A stretch of 39,413 nucleotides of DNA. It comes from Candidatus Omnitrophota bacterium. Lineage in GTDB: Bacteria; Hinthialibacterota; Hinthialibacteria; Hinthialibacterales; JAKPRU01. Both the position numbers and the translations under genes were made by a program. Position 1 is the stretch's first letter. Each line of letters starts with the position of its first letter. The DNA lies in NCBI GenBank assembly GCA_029570205.1, contig JAKQSI010000044.1:1-39413 (forward strand), written 5' to 3'. The notes beneath the pieces were generated by a model. That model saw only the letters and a list, made by a program, of their open reading frames with translations. It had not been told where the DNA came from and searched no databases. Positions 31,823 through 39,177 of this stretch are shown here, piece by piece.

Positions 31823-32872
31823 TGCCATGCGCTGGAGTAACCATTTCCACCCATGATACCGCGTGGCGCGGTAGATTTTCCGAATTTCGAATGGATGCCG
31901 GATTGTGACACCTTCCAGGGTTTCTGCATAAAGCCTATCGCGCATACGGAACAGTTCCTCATCGGGGAATTCGGTCAGGTTGATCACGAAGTCGGTGGCA
32001 TCGCCCAATTTCTCGATATATGCTTCCTCATCGGGAATCAATCCCTTTTCCAGGCACTGCTCGTAGCAGCGCGTGAGCGGATAGGCCTGGATCCAGAAAT
32101 ACTTGTGATTGATGAAATTCCGCACGTTGAAATCAATATTCTCTTGAACGGTCTGGTAGTCTTCCCCGAAATAGCCGAAGATGCAGGTTCCCGTAAATTC
32201 CAGGTCGAGTTTTCGCAATAATCGAATGATCTTTGCATACAGTGTTACATCCGTATGTTTGTTCATATTGTCGAGGATTTTCTGGCTGAAATTCTCGAAG
32301 CCGATTCCGATATGGTCCAGTCCACATGATTTTGCTAAGGTCAAGACCTTCTCATTCAGAGTCGTGGCGTGCCCGGACGCGCTCCATTTGAACTTGAGAT
32401 GATATCGGTCAACCAGTTCGCAGAACTCGCGAACCCATTGCGGGCGGCTGAGCAGGTTCTCGGACATCATATCCACGCGCGGATATCCGTATTTCTCCAG
32501 GGCGACTCGAATTTCCTCAACCACGTGCGCCGGGCTTCGGTTGACGACTTTCCGTCCGAACGAGTTGAAGCAGAAGGAGCAGCGGCGGGGGCACCCGATT
32601 TCGACTACCAGCGGGTAGCTTTTCCGTGAATCTTCCAGGTGACTATTATATTTCTCAATGTCGATATACTTGTAATAGGGAACATAGACCGATTCGAGGG
32701 ATTCGAGAATGCGGAACCCGGTATTGACGATGGAGCCATCCTCTGCTCGGAAAGCCAGGCCGACGATGTCATGCCATCGGTTCGGTTGATTGTAAACATT
32801 CAGAAATTCGAGTATGGACTCCTCGGAATCGCCCTGGAAAACCACATCATCCAAAGGCGGGTCAATCTCCAA
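31784..32872 (-). CDS. B12-binding-type radical SAM protein, N-terminally truncated
   Basis: The frame has 362 residues, possibly from a TTG at 32872 without a ribosome site. The [4Fe-4S] motif is IGCPRRCSFCFNSFG, with Cys94, Cys98 and Cys101, as in the BchE-like cobalamin-binding radical SAM class. Downstream motifs (VDMMSENLLSRPQWVREFCE, FKWSASGHATT, CGLDHIGIGFENFSQKIL) are of that class. The segment before it (LDDVVFQGDSEESILEFLNV) matches the end of the B12-binding domain, where vvxGEgExtl is usual, but the preceding 100 or so residues are missing. In the same frame, upstream, the trpS stop TAA is only 63 bp away. A deletion has probably fused the gene remnant behind trpS. Function unknown; decay is likely. 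Confidence 0.7.
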   Translation of the reverse strand: MEIDPPLDDVVFQGDSEESILEFLNVYNQPNRWHDIVGLAFRAEDGSIVNTGFRILESLESVYVPYYKYIDIEKYNSHLEDSRKSYPLVVEIGCPRRCSFCFNSFGRKVVNRSPAHVVEEIRVALEKYGYPRVDMMSENLLSRPQWVREFCELVDRYHLKFKWSASGHATTLNEKVLTLAKSCGLDHIGIGFENFSQKILDNMNKHTDVTLYAKIIRLLRKLDLEFTGTCIFGYFGEDYQTVQENIDFNVRNFINHKYFWIQAYPLTRCYEQCLEKGLIPDEEAYIEKLGDATDFVINLTEFPDEELFRMRDRLYAETLEGVTIRHPFEIRKIYRATRYHGWKWLLQRMASQFTRIARPDSR

Positions 32873-32938
32873 GCGGACTGTGCAGCAATCTTGGCTTGCG
32901 GGAAATGGAACGCTTTTGAGACAACATCCGCAGTTTCG

Positions 32939-33946
32939 TTATTCCCCCCCGCCGAGTTTCAATCCGCACTTGTCTTTGACTTCTGCCATTGTCTGCTGTG
33001 CGATGCTTCGCGCACGCTTCGCGCCTTCAACCACAACTTCTCGCACATAATCCGGTTTTGCGTAAATCTGATAGTACTGTTCGCGAATTGGGGTCAGCAA
33101 ATCAATCACGTGTTGAATCAGCGCTTTCTTGCACTCAATGCAGCCGATTCCGGCGACACGGCACTCACGGTTTGCCCACGCAACTTCCTCCGGCGTGGAA
33201 AGCAGTTTGTGCAGGGAGAAGATATTGCACACATCGGGATCACCGGGATCGGAGCGGCGTTTGCGGTTCTCATCAGTGACCGCGGTGCGCAGCTTCTCCT
33301 CGATAACTTCCGGCGGATCCACGATGGCAATATGGTTATTGAGCGATTTGCTCATTTTGTTTTTGCCGTCCAGGCCCATGATACGGGGCGCTTGCGAGAG
33401 TTTTGGTTCCGGTTCCGGGAAGGTTTCACCAAACGTGTTGTTGAACCGCCGTGCCACTTCACGAGCGAATTCCAGGTGCTGTATCTGATCTTCACCGACC
33501 GGCACAACCTCTGCTTTGTAAATCAGAATGTCCGCCGCCATCAACACGGGGTAAGCCAACAGCCCCGTATTGATCCCCTCGCGGTCCGCCTGACGCTGGG
33601 ATTTCTCCTTGAATTGGGTCATGCGCTCCAGCGAGCCAAGCGAGCTCACACATGTCAATATCCAGCAGAGCTCCGTATGCTCCGGCACGAACGATTGAAC
33701 GAAAATCGTGCAGCGCTCCGGGTCCAGACCGCAGGCGATGTTTGCGCAAATCCCATTGTAAATACGATTCGGCATCTCCCGCGGATCATACGGGATGGTC
33801 ATGGCATGGTAGTCCACAATCGGGAAAAAACATTCGTAGTTGTTGATATTCTCCGCCCAATTTTTGATTGCCCCAAGATAGTTTCCCAAATGAATATCGC
33901 CGGAGGGCTGAATACCGGACAAAATGCGTTGACGTTTTGGATTCAT
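32939..33946 (-). CDS. trpS: Tryptophanyl-tRNA synthetase
   Basis: The protein has 335 residues. ATG 33946 has GAGG 7 nt upstream; longer in-frame starts have no support. Class Ic synthetase motifs are present: ILSGIQPSGDIHLGNYLGAI holds the HIGH-type signature (HLGN, residues 19-22), and KNKMSKSLNNHI the KMSKS loop. MAADILIYKAEVVPVGEDQI and LSQAPRIMGLDG are also typical. It forms Trp-AMP and charges tRNA-Trp in the cytoplasm. The C-terminal tail GGGE ends the protein. A truncated radical SAM frame begins 63 bp after its stop; the tRNA-Trp gene is nearby at 29.1 kb. Confidence 0.97.
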   Translation of the reverse strand: MNPKRQRILSGIQPSGDIHLGNYLGAIKNWAENINNYECFFPIVDYHAMTIPYDPREMPNRIYNGICANIACGLDPERCTIFVQSFVPEHTELCWILTCVSSLGSLERMTQFKEKSQRQADREGINTGLLAYPVLMAADILIYKAEVVPVGEDQIQHLEFAREVARRFNNTFGETFPEPEPKLSQAPRIMGLDGKNKMSKSLNNHIAIVDPPEVIEEKLRTAVTDENRKRRSDPGDPDVCNIFSLHKLLSTPEEVAWANRECRVAGIGCIECKKALIQHVIDLLTPIREQYYQIYAKPDYVREVVVEGAKRARSIAQQTMAEVKDKCGLKLGGGE

Positions 33947-34114
33947 TCTCTTACCTCGGATTGAATAGGATATGTTCGTAACAGGTGGGAGAGAGGTACA
34001 TTGTGGCGTCAGCGACGCCAACCCCGGCGGTCGAGGGTCATCAAACGGGAATCGACAGCAGGATGGATCATCATGAACCTCATCAAATGCTTGGAGTTTT
34101 AATTTATCACCGAC

Positions 34115-34762
34115 TCACTTTTTTCGGCAAGAACAGCCGCCGTCTTCCGGGATATGGTTCCACCAAGGCAAGTCCGGCTGCCAGCGGGCACTTTCTGAGT
34201 TTTGGAGATTGGCGATTTTCGCGCCGATTCGGCGGGCTTGTGTGCGGTGTTCCGGGATGGGGTGCGGTGGAGGCAGCGTATCCAGGCCACCGATGATCAA
34301 CTGCGCCTCGAATTGGACTCCCAGCGTGAAGAAAAATGCGCGTACCGGCTCAATCGTCCCGATGAAATCCGCAGGCCGATCGGACCCTGCGGTGGCAATA
34401 AGCGCGCCCGGACGGTAAGGGAACAGGTTCCGATGAAAGATCTTCCGATCCTTGTAAAACGGGTTGCAGCGGTCAATCCAAGCCTTCAAGTCGCTGGGTA
34501 CGCCTGCAAAAGCCACGGGAGCGGCAACAATCAGACCGGTGCATTCCGCCAAGAGCGGATAGATCTTCCACATATCGTCCACAATCGAGCAACCTGGTTG
34601 AGACGAACACCATTCCGAGAAATCGCACCTGCGGACATGATACTCACACACAGAGACCAGGAGGGTTTCCGCGCCCTCCTGGGCCGCACCCTCCAGCGCC
34701 TCTTCCAGGAGTGTCCGGCAAGTGCCCTCATTCCTCGGATGACCGTTGATACCAAGAATCAT
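34115..34762 (-). CDS. NADPH-dependent FMN reductase / iron-sulfur flavoprotein-like
   Basis: The protein has 215 residues with a flavodoxin-like fold. ILGINGHPRNEGTCRTLLEE holds the FMN phosphate-binding loop (the family consensus is GSPRxxGNT; here HPRNEGTC). A Cys-rich segment, Cys46-Cys52-Cys58 in RRCDFSEWCSSQPGCSIVDD, is like the cluster-binding region of iron-sulfur flavoproteins. LIVAAPVAFAGVPSDLKAWI and DRCNPFYKDRK are the second FMN contact region. The enzyme should use NAD(P)H to reduce flavin or a quinone-like acceptor. The substrate is unknown. The last 25 residues are encoded by a copy of a dispersed repeat (34164-34205), so the original C-terminus may have been replaced. Confidence 0.8.
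   Translation of the reverse strand: MILGINGHPRNEGTCRTLLEEALEGAAQEGAETLLVSVCEYHVRRCDFSEWCSSQPGCSIVDDMWKIYPLLAECTGLIVAAPVAFAGVPSDLKAWIDRCNPFYKDRKIFHRNLFPYRPGALIATAGSDRPADFIGTIEPVRAFFFTLGVQFEAQLIIGGLDTLPPPHPIPEHRTQARRIGAKIANLQNSESARWQPDLPWWNHIPEDGGCSCRKK
34164..34205. repeat. Degenerate dispersed repeat, copy C, inside a coding 3' end
   Basis: AAGGCAAGTCCGGCTGCCAG followed by CGGGCACTTTCTGAG matches the core of 5266-5340 (AGGCAAGTGGCCC, then GCTCCAGGGGCACTTTTCT). The match is short and imperfect. It covers codons of the flavoprotein C-terminus (QNSESARWQPDLPW). Confidence 0.3.
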
Positions 34763-34869
34763 TCTCGTGAAACCTCTCGTGGATCTTATCATAGATCGAA
34801 AACTCCCCTTGCCCCATCTTTGGTCTTGTCGTTTTTCCGTGTAATCGGAGCCTGATCCGTCATTGCTGG

Positions 34870-34889
34870 ATTCCGGTTTTCGCCGGAAT
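34870..34889. repeat. Short palindrome in intergenic region
   Basis: ATTCCGG (34870-34876) and CCGGAAT (34883-34889) surround TTTTCG. It resembles widespread intergenic palindromes of the form GGATTCC...GGAATGAC. It lacks the T-run of a terminator. Confidence 0.55.
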
Positions 34890-34959
34890 GACGATATCCT
34901 TACGTTCGTGCAAATCTCGCCTGGCGCGACAGGAACCTCTTCCTGACCGGATCGAAACC

Positions 34960-34987
34960 TTGTTCCCCGATCACTCCCGGATACAAT
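34960..34987 (+). promoter_or_regulatory. Putative promoter of the radical SAM/SPASM gene
   Basis: TTGTTC (34960-34965) and TACAAT (34982-34987) are separated by 16 nt. A start near 34994 would leave a 27-nt leader before the ATG at 35021. This is sequence match only. Confidence 0.4.
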
Positions 34988-35020
34988 CGAGGGGAAACAG
35001 ACTATCGGGGTAATAGACCA

Positions 35021-36229
35021 ATGGATTGGATTCGTACCTGGAATACCTTCCAGGCTTATTGTGATCTCTTGCTGCGCCGGACCAGACCCCGCGCGTATCC
35101 GCTGGAACTATCCCTGGGAACCGGCTCCTACTGCAATCTCCGATGTATCATGTGCCCCCGCGAGGATCACGAGGGCAACCAAATGCCCTTCAACCAGCCG
35201 GTACGCACCGACTATTTTCAGGGACTTGCTCCGTATCTGCGTCGTGCGAATGAGGTCAGCCTGTACGGTTTGGGGGAGCCTTTCCTTGATAGAGACTATT
35301 TCAAAAAGGTCGAGTTTATCCGTTCATTTGGTACGGAGGTAATCCTCTCCACAAATGGAGTCCTGATGGACGAGGAGCGCCGTCGGGATATCCTTCGGAC
35401 AGGATTGCGCGGACTGGGGATTTCCCTGGACGCCGTGACCGAGGAAACCTACTCGATCATCCGCCCGCCGGGAGGATTCGATCGAATTGTTGGGAACCTG
35501 AAAGCGCTGGTGGCATTGCGGAATGAGAGACACAGTCAACGTCCGCTGATCGCGCTTTCCTTTGCAATGATGCGTCAGAATCTCCATGAGGTTCCGGCGT
35601 TCCCCGAACTGGTGAAATCCATCGGCGCAGATGAGGCCATCATCCATACCTCGTTGTACATGTCCCACGCAATGAAAGAACGAATCGAGCCGGACACGGA
35701 GTTGCAGCGTAAGGCTGTTGCAAAAACTATCGAAAATGCCCGGAAATTGAACGTAAAAGTTACCTATTGGAATCTTGACCCCATGACCTACCTGCGATCC
35801 CTGGAATACACAGGCGCGGATAGTGTTCCACAGCAAGCCGGGGCATCGTATTACTGTCATCACCTATGGCGGAATGCGATGCTTCAAGGCGAGGGAGAAC
35901 TATTTCCGTGCTGTTATATGACGAACCACCGTGTCGGGACGCTTGCGGAGGGCGACCTTCGGATGTTGCGGCAGAAACCGTTTATGGCAGAGTTGAGACA
36001 ACTGCATTTTGAGGGACGGATTCCGGGGCCATGTCGCAACTGTCCCCAGCTGATACCCTATGACCGGGGACAGTTGCTGAGAGAAGCGTGGTCAGAGATC
36101 CGGTCCGCATGGAAACATCCACAGAGCGGGGAAACGGACAACCAGAGAGGAGAAACCCCTATTGAAGATGCTCCGGTTGCAGGGTGCGGTGGGCAAGACA
36201 CGAACTCTGGACCCGTTAATGCACTCTGA
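35021..36229 (+). CDS. Radical SAM/SPASM domain protein
   Basis: The protein has 402 residues. The SAM cluster motif is CNLRCIMC (Cys38, Cys42, Cys45) in GTGSYCNLRCIMCPREDHEG. It is followed by LYGLGEPFLDRDYFKKVEF (GxGEPxL) and VILSTNGVLMDEE. The C-terminal part is a SPASM-like Cys cluster: SYYCHHLWRNAMLQGEGELF, PCCYMTNHRVG and GPCRNCPQLIPYDRG. SPASM enzymes bind extra Fe-S clusters and modify peptides, proteins or other substrates; no precursor peptide gene is visible next to it. The last 40 residues are Gly/Asp/Asn-rich and unstructured. It is followed by the convergent EF-G gene after 19 bp. Confidence 0.9.
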   Translation: MDWIRTWNTFQAYCDLLLRRTRPRAYPLELSLGTGSYCNLRCIMCPREDHEGNQMPFNQPVRTDYFQGLAPYLRRANEVSLYGLGEPFLDRDYFKKVEFIRSFGTEVILSTNGVLMDEERRRDILRTGLRGLGISLDAVTEETYSIIRPPGGFDRIVGNLKALVALRNERHSQRPLIALSFAMMRQNLHEVPAFPELVKSIGADEAIIHTSLYMSHAMKERIEPDTELQRKAVAKTIENARKLNVKVTYWNLDPMTYLRSLEYTGADSVPQQAGASYYCHHLWRNAMLQGEGELFPCCYMTNHRVGTLAEGDLRMLRQKPFMAELRQLHFEGRIPGPCRNCPQLIPYDRGQLLREAWSEIRSAWKHPQSGETDNQRGETPIEDAPVAGCGGQDTNSGPVNAL

Positions 36230-36248
36230 TTAAAAGGCTTTCCCCCTT

Positions 36249-38300
36249 CTACAGCCCCAGAATTCGCTTTGTTTGCTCGGGAGAGACCGGGGCAAATCCG
36301 GCGGGCTGCATGGTAAACGCAGCACGACCCTGAGTGAGATTGCGCAGGCGCGTGGTAAAATCGCCGAACGTCTCTGCGAGAGGTATCCGAGCACGGATTT
36401 TCTGAAGATCGCCTTCCATTTCCATACCACTGATCTGTGCGCGATGGGCATTAAGGTCGCTGAGCATCGGCCCCACCGTCTCCGGGTCGGTTACAATTTC
36501 GACATCCATCACCGGTTCCAGTAATCGAATTCCGGCATTCCTGCACGCATTTTCCACAGCATGGGACGCGGCAACTTTCGCGGCAAGGTCGGAGCGGTCG
36601 CCCGGAAACTCCAGGTCAATCAAGGTTACCTCGGCCTCGCTCAACGGGAATCCAAAAACCCCCGTTTGAGCCGCCTCCATCACTCCTTCCTGGGCCGCCT
36701 GGATCGCTGTGGGGCTGATCTTGCGTTCATTGGTCAGGTCCGTGGAGACAATCACATCCGAGCCGGGTTTCCCCGGAACCACCCGAACCCTGGCAACAGC
36801 TTCGTGCATTTTCTCGTCGATTTCCTGCGAGAATCTCCCGACCCCCTCGGCTTCGTTCTGAATGCTTTCACGGTATACGACCGTGGGATTACCGATCCGC
36901 GCATGGACATGCAGATTCTCGTTGAGACGACGCCCGATGATATTCAGATGCAATTCCCCCATTGCCGAAACAATGATCTGACCGGTTTCCGCATCGGTGG
37001 ACACCGTGAAAGTAGGATCGTCTTCGGCCAGATGTCCCAGCGCCGCCATCAATTCATCCATTTCGGAGGCACGTCTCGGCTCCACGCTGGCCCGGACAAG
37101 TGGTTTCGGGAATGGGATGGCATCCAGGAGAATAGGATGATTGCGGTCGCATAAGGTATGGCCAGTTGTAGCGTTCAAGCCCTCCAGCAAAATGATGCTT
37201 CCGGGGCCTGCTGTGTCGGTCTGCACACGTTTTTTTCCCTGGGCCAGGTAGATCGGGCCGATATTTTCCATTTTTCCGGTTGTTGAATTGATTAATCGCT
37301 GTCCTTTCTTCACAACACCGGAATAGACACGGAGATAAGTCATCTTCCCGTATCCTGTGAAGACCGTCTTGAATGCCAACATGGCAATCGGGCCGTTGGG
37401 GTCTGGGGGCCGTTCTTCCCTTTGATGTGTCTTGGGATGAATCCCGACGATTGAAGGACATTCTGAAGGAGCGGGAAGGTAGTATGAGATAGCATCTAAT
37501 ACACGGTTCACGCCCCTGAGAGTGAGCGCGGAGCCACATAAGACCGGGACAACCCGGCAGGTCAGACAGGCACGGCGAACAGCCGCCTCGAAGTCCTTCT
37601 TTGGGATGTCCTTTTCCTCGAGGTAGGCCTCGGCGAACAGATCGTCGTGTTCGGCAAGAGTTTCCAGCATGGATTCCCGTGCTTCGATGGCGGGGAGATA
37701 CATTTCGTCCTCTTGCATGAGGGGAGATCGTTCTTCATCGGAGGTATCGGGGGTCCAGAGGACTCGTTCGAGCTCCCACAGGTCGATTGCTCCTCGAAAA
37801 TCCTGGGCAACACCGAGAGGAATCATCAACGGAAGCGGAACAGCCCCCAACCTGGTGCGCAAGCCATTCACGGCTTTATGGAAGTCTGCGCCGACCCGGT
37901 CCATTTTGTTGATGAAAGCGACACAGGGAATTCGGTAGCGGCGGGCCTGTCGCCATACGGTTTCGGTCTGCGGTTCTACACCTCCGACCGCACAGACGAT
38001 CATGAGGGCGCCATCGAGTACCCGCAGGGACCGCTCGACTTCGGCCGTGAAATCCACATGGCCGGGGGTATCGATGATATTGATATGCCGATTTTTCCAG
38101 TCGCATTGAACCGAGGCAGACTGGATGGTAATCCCCCGTTCGCGTTCGATCTCGTCAAAGTCCGTGGTGGTTGTGCCTTCGTCCACCGTCCCCCGGCGCG
38201 GGATGACACCGGTCAGATAGAGAATGGCCTCAGTCGTGGTGGTTTTTCCGGCATCGATGTGCGAGATAATTCCAACATTTCGTATCATTTCCAATTTCAT
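36249..38300 (-). CDS. fusA: Elongation factor G, mtEFG2/spdEFG-like
   Basis: The protein has 683 residues from ATG 38300; ATG 38288 is an alternative with GGAA 4 nt before it. G1 is GIISHIDAGKTTTTE. Switch 1 reads GTVDEGTTTTDFDEIERERG-ITIQSA, G3 is DTPGHVDFT and G4 is NKMD. Domains 2-5 follow, with RKISPTAIQAAQEGVMEA and a C-terminal GQGRA-like NLTQGRAAF. In canonical EF-G, switch 1 reads [20 protein letters not shown], whereas EVDxGxTVTDFxxxERERG with W in the next strand is usual in mitochondrial EFG2 and in spirochaete/planctomycete/deltaproteobacterial paralogues. These act in translocation or ribosome recycling. A second, canonical EF-G gene is therefore likely elsewhere. The candidate leader at 38448-38520 lies just upstream. 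Confidence 0.9.
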   Translation of the reverse strand: MKLEMIRNVGIISHIDAGKTTTTEAILYLTGVIPRRGTVDEGTTTTDFDEIERERGITIQSASVQCDWKNRHINIIDTPGHVDFTAEVERSLRVLDGALMIVCAVGGVEPQTETVWRQARRYRIPCVAFINKMDRVGADFHKAVNGLRTRLGAVPLPLMIPLGVAQDFRGAIDLWELERVLWTPDTSDEERSPLMQEDEMYLPAIEARESMLETLAEHDDLFAEAYLEEKDIPKKDFEAAVRRACLTCRVVPVLCGSALTLRGVNRVLDAISYYLPAPSECPSIVGIHPKTHQREERPPDPNGPIAMLAFKTVFTGYGKMTYLRVYSGVVKKGQRLINSTTGKMENIGPIYLAQGKKRVQTDTAGPGSIILLEGLNATTGHTLCDRNHPILLDAIPFPKPLVRASVEPRRASEMDELMAALGHLAEDDPTFTVSTDAETGQIIVSAMGELHLNIIGRRLNENLHVHARIGNPTVVYRESIQNEAEGVGRFSQEIDEKMHEAVARVRVVPGKPGSDVIVSTDLTNERKISPTAIQAAQEGVMEAAQTGVFGFPLSEAEVTLIDLEFPGDRSDLAAKVAASHAVENACRNAGIRLLEPVMDVEIVTDPETVGPMLSDLNAHRAQISGMEMEGDLQKIRARIPLAETFGDFTTRLRNLTQGRAAFTMQPAGFAPVSPEQTKRILGL

Positions 38301-38318
38301 AGTATGCAACGGTACTAT

Positions 38319-38331
38319 CCGGCAGGGGGGA
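38319..38331. repeat. 13-bp direct repeat, EF-G leader copy
   Basis: CCGGCAGGGGGGA recurs exactly at 38460-38472, inside the terminator hairpin of the upstream transcript. On the minus strand it lies 19-31 nt before the EF-G start. It could pair with the terminator 5' arm (CUCCGGCAG) as an alternative structure. Confidence 0.5.
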
Positions 38332-38447
38332 TCATCAAGATTTGCCTATGGGTGAAGGTGGAATTGAGCAGATTTTCTGCATCCGGGGGCAAGAAATCCC
38401 TTGACCCTGAATGTAAAGCCTAATACTGTTTAATTGTTTGTTTCTGC

Positions 38448-38495
38448 AAAAAATCGGCCCCGGCAGGGGGGAGGGTAAGGGAATCTGCCGGAGCC
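38448..38495 (-). terminator. Intrinsic terminator in the EF-G upstream region
   Basis: On the minus strand GGCTCCGGCAG (38495-38485) pairs with CTGCCGGGGCC (38466-38456) over 11 bp with one wobble, and GATTTTTTGC follows. The 18-nt loop reads ATTCCCTTACCCTCCCCC. On the plus strand no T-run follows. Confidence 0.75.
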
Positions 38496-38520
38496 ATTGC
38501 AGGGGGATGTGAGAAACGCT
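38448..38520 (-). ncRNA. Candidate small RNA 2 or EF-G attenuator leader, C-rich loop
   Basis: The predicted start is A38520 from the promoter at 38527-38555, and the end is in the U-run at 38453-38448, about 73 nt, the same length as candidate RNA 1. A 25-nt leader containing CACAUCCCCCUGC precedes one terminator hairpin (38495-38456) with a C-rich loop, UUACCCUCCCCC. Both RNAs carry UUACCC and CCCUCC in the loop and AUCCCC or ACUCCCC at the 5' side. The EF-G start codon lies 148 nt further downstream, so this RNA can also be a transcription-attenuation leader with read-through to fusA. No small ORF with a ribosome site is seen in it. Confidence 0.5.
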
Positions 38521-38526
38521 GTTCAA

Positions 38527-38555
38527 AATATAGCCCAGGCATCGGATTCTGTCAC
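38527..38555 (-). promoter_or_regulatory. Promoter of small RNA 2 / EF-G leader
   Basis: On the minus strand GTGACA (38555-38550) and TATATT (38532-38527) are separated by 17 nt. The -10 box and spacer length equal those of the promoter at 6207-6235, and both initiate at an A seven nt beyond the -10. It is divergent from the lipoprotein gene. Confidence 0.6.
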
Positions 38556-38590
38556 AAAATCATCCGATCCGGCGGCGAGGGAGGATGTTG

Positions 38591-39097
38591 ATGCAAAAAG
38601 CGCATCATTTCCCTAAGTTATTTTATATCAGTGAGTTAAGAGGCAAGCGGCGCTGCTCAATTCGGCAGTTGCTTATTTTTGGATTATTTTTTTTGCTGTG
38701 CGCCGGATGTGGGAGTATGAAACTGATGAATCGGAGTCCGTCTGCGGAGGAGCAGGTGGGGCAAGTTATGCAGAAGTGGGCCGAGGGGTGGGCCGCTCTG
38801 GACAGCGAAATCCTGGCCCCGCTGATATCCGAGAGCTATTTCGGCGCCAATGGGGAAAGCAAAGAGGAAGTGCTGCACTTTGTCCGGGAATGGAAACAGA
38901 ATCCCGCAAATCGAATTCTCTATCACCTGGACAGCGCAACGACGGAAGTCAAGGAGAACGGTGAGGCTATTGTGCATGGAGTCCAGGCAGATGTGACGAT
39001 CCCGGATTCCAATATCGACGCCAAGTATCATTTTGAGTATTTTCTGAAACTGGAGGAAGGGGTTTGGAAAGTAACAGGGGCCGTTCTCAGTGATTGA
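38591..39097 (+). CDS. Lipoprotein with a SnoaL/NTF2-like domain
   Basis: The protein has 168 residues. ATG 38591 has GGGAGG 6 nt upstream; ATG 38585 sits too close to it. A long basic N-region (RGKRRCSIR) leads to a hydrophobic core (LLIFGLFFLLCAGC) with lipobox LCAGC, so Cys40 would be lipidated by signal peptidase II processing. The mature part (residues 50-168) has an alpha+beta cone pattern: EEQVGQVMQKWAEGWAALDS, LISESYFGANGESKEEVLHF, and a beta-rich end (YHFEYFLKLEEGVWKVTGAVL). This is the SnoaL/NTF2-like fold found in ligand-binding or enzymatic domains. The function is unknown. It is followed by the STAS-domain gene after 80 bp on the same strand. Confidence 0.75.
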   Translation: MQKAHHFPKLFYISELRGKRRCSIRQLLIFGLFFLLCAGCGSMKLMNRSPSAEEQVGQVMQKWAEGWAALDSEILAPLISESYFGANGESKEEVLHFVREWKQNPANRILYHLDSATTEVKENGEAIVHGVQADVTIPDSNIDAKYHFEYFLKLEEGVWKVTGAVLSD

Positions 39098-39177
39098 GTC
39101 GGCTCCATTCCGCGCCGAAACGGTTGATCGGTTTCTTTTCACACGAAGGAGTTTTGTTACCCAGGAGTACAAGCAGC

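Noticed and set aside
32639-33964. 441-codon plus-strand frame
   Set aside because: It overlaps trpS antisense and the radical SAM gene, and has no motifs.
34870-34889. Palindrome downstream of divergent genes as a terminator
   Set aside because: No T-run on either side; treated as a common intergenic palindrome.
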